Assembly: GCA_011525185.1 (NCBI GenBank)
Contig: WTIQ01000235.1
Span: forward strand, 1 to 6,113
Direction of reading: 5' to 3'
DNA: 6,113 nt
From: Paracoccaceae bacterium
GTDB taxonomy: Bacteria; Pseudomonadota; Alphaproteobacteria; Rhodobacterales; Rhodobacteraceae
In this document: piece by piece, positions 5,438 to 6,113 of the stretch
How the letters are laid out: every line of letters starts with the position of its first letter
How positions within the stretch are numbered: the first letter of the stretch is position 1
Program-made: the position numbers and the translations under genes
Notes under the pieces: generated by a model
What the model was told of the DNA's origin: nothing
What the model saw: the letters and a program-made list of their open reading frames with translations, nothing else
Database searches by the model: none

Positions 5438-6113
5438 TCTCGGTTGAAGAGGCGCAGGAGCGGCTGCTTGCCTTGGTGGCGGGGCTAGAGAGCGAAACCG
5501 TTGACCTGCGCAATGCGGCTGGCCGCGTCTTGGCACACGAGGTTGCCGCGACCCGAGATCAACCCCCTTTCGCCTCCTCCGCAATGGATGGATATGCAGT
5601 TGCCGACAGGGCGCCAGAGGCAGGTGCAATCTATGAGGTCATAGGAGAGTCAGCGGCGGGGCATCGTTATGTCGGTGCACTCACAGGCAAAGAAGCAGTC
5701 CGTATTTTCACAGGCGCACCCGTTCCTGAAGGAACGCAGAAGATTATTATCCAAGAAGACGTCGAGCGTCAGAACGCTCACATCATACTCAAGGATAATT
5801 TTGACACAGAGCTTTATATCCGGCCCGCCGGGTCCGACTTTGCCATCGGTCATAAAATCTCAGGCCGCAAATACCTCACCCCCTCTGACATAGCGCTTGC
5901 CGCCTCCATGAATATCCCACGCCTTTCGGTCACGCGAAAGCCAAGTGTTGCCTTGATTTCAACGGGCGACGAATTGGTGATGCCAGGACAGCAGCCAAAT
6001 CAGGATCAAATTATAGCCTCTAACACCTTTGGGCTTGCCGCACTTTTGGAAAAACATGGGGCATCCGTTCGTATTCTGCCAATTGCCCGCGATACTCTCG
6101 CCTCGCTTAAGAC
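5434..6113 (+). CDS. moeA: Molybdopterin molybdenumtransferase (MoeA), 5' part; runs off right edge
   Basis: MoeA inserts molybdate into adenylylated molybdopterin, the final step of basic molybdenum cofactor synthesis. The frame is open from ATG 5434 to the edge, giving 226 full codons of a family usually near 390-410 residues. The start (MISVEEAQERL) overlaps the moaC stop by ATGA and matches the usual MoeA N-terminus. Visible motifs: SSAMDGYAV at 48-56 with the conserved Asp52, IFTGAPVPEG (91-100) followed by IIIQED (104-109), IRPAGSDF (129-136) with Asp135 in place of the family's conserved Asp, and the STGDEL motif (176-181) with Asp179 and Glu180, opening the MoCF-binding domain. The segment that is DSN or DTN in many homologues reads ASN at 195-197. 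The GGVS motif and C-terminal domain lie beyond the window. The ribosome-binding site is weak (GAAG), fitting coupling to moaC. Confidence 0.95.
   Translation, partial: MISVEEAQERLLALVAGLESETVDLRNAAGRVLAHEVAATRDQPPFASSAMDGYAVADRAPEAGAIYEVIGESAAGHRYVGALTGKEAVRIFTGAPVPEGTQKIIIQEDVERQNAHIILKDNFDTELYIRPAGSDFAIGHKISGRKYLTPSDIALAASMNIPRLSVTRKPSVALISTGDELVMPGQQPNQDQIIASNTFGLAALLEKHGASVRILPIARDTLASLK

Noticed and set aside
5216..5629. 137-codon minus-strand frame over moaC/moeA
   Set aside because: Arg/Pro/His-rich shadow opposite two confident genes; the + strand MoaC and MoeA motifs explain the sequence.
1..6113. Mobile element, CRISPR array, tRNA or phage signals
   Set aside because: No terminal inverted repeats, transposase or integrase motifs, regularly spaced repeats or tRNA-like folds were seen; nearly all bases are accounted for by seven genes.

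Overview
The window is an ordinary, well-conserved stretch of an alphaproteobacterial chromosome, most likely a marine member of the Rhodobacterales (Roseobacter group). Three things point there: the TrpE, TrpG, TrpD, TrpC, MoaC and MoeA proteins look alphaproteobacterial, the gene order trpE - yibQ-like - trpG-trpD-trpC-moaC-moeA is, from memory, the Rhodobacter/Roseobacter arrangement, and base composition is moderate (about half G+C by eye, low for the group). The genus cannot be fixed from this sequence.

Layout. Positions 2-1099 (+) hold the C-terminal ~365 codons of trpE (anthranilate synthase component I), cut by the left edge. Ten bases after its stop, on the opposite strand, lies the end of a 430-residue membrane-anchored protein of the divergent polysaccharide deacetylase (YibQ/DUF610) family (1110-2402, -). 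A 153-bp divergent intergenic region (2403-2555) then precedes a tight + strand cluster: trpG (2556-3137), trpD (3134-4156), trpC (4153-4968), moaC (4961-5437) and the start of moeA (5434 to the right edge). All four junctions in this cluster overlap: three 4-base ATGA overlaps and one 8-base overlap at trpC/moaC.

How the genes work together. TrpE and TrpG form anthranilate synthase (chorismate + glutamine to anthranilate). TrpD adds the phosphoribosyl group and TrpC makes indole-3-glycerol phosphate. trpF, trpA and trpB are not in the window, and TrpC carries no fused TrpF domain, so these must lie elsewhere. MoaC and MoeA belong to molybdenum cofactor synthesis, a different pathway that appears to share the trpGDC transcript. 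The YibQ-like protein is predicted to be envelope-located. Its orientation separates trpE transcription from trpGDC.

I found no evidence of a novel system, mobile element, CRISPR array, RNA gene or prophage. The points most worth a second look are the loss of the expected metal-binding residues in the YibQ-like protein, its very acidic linker, the convergent trpE/yibQ ends with almost no gap, the short palindrome in the trpG-yibQ intergenic region, and the coupling of trpC to moaC.
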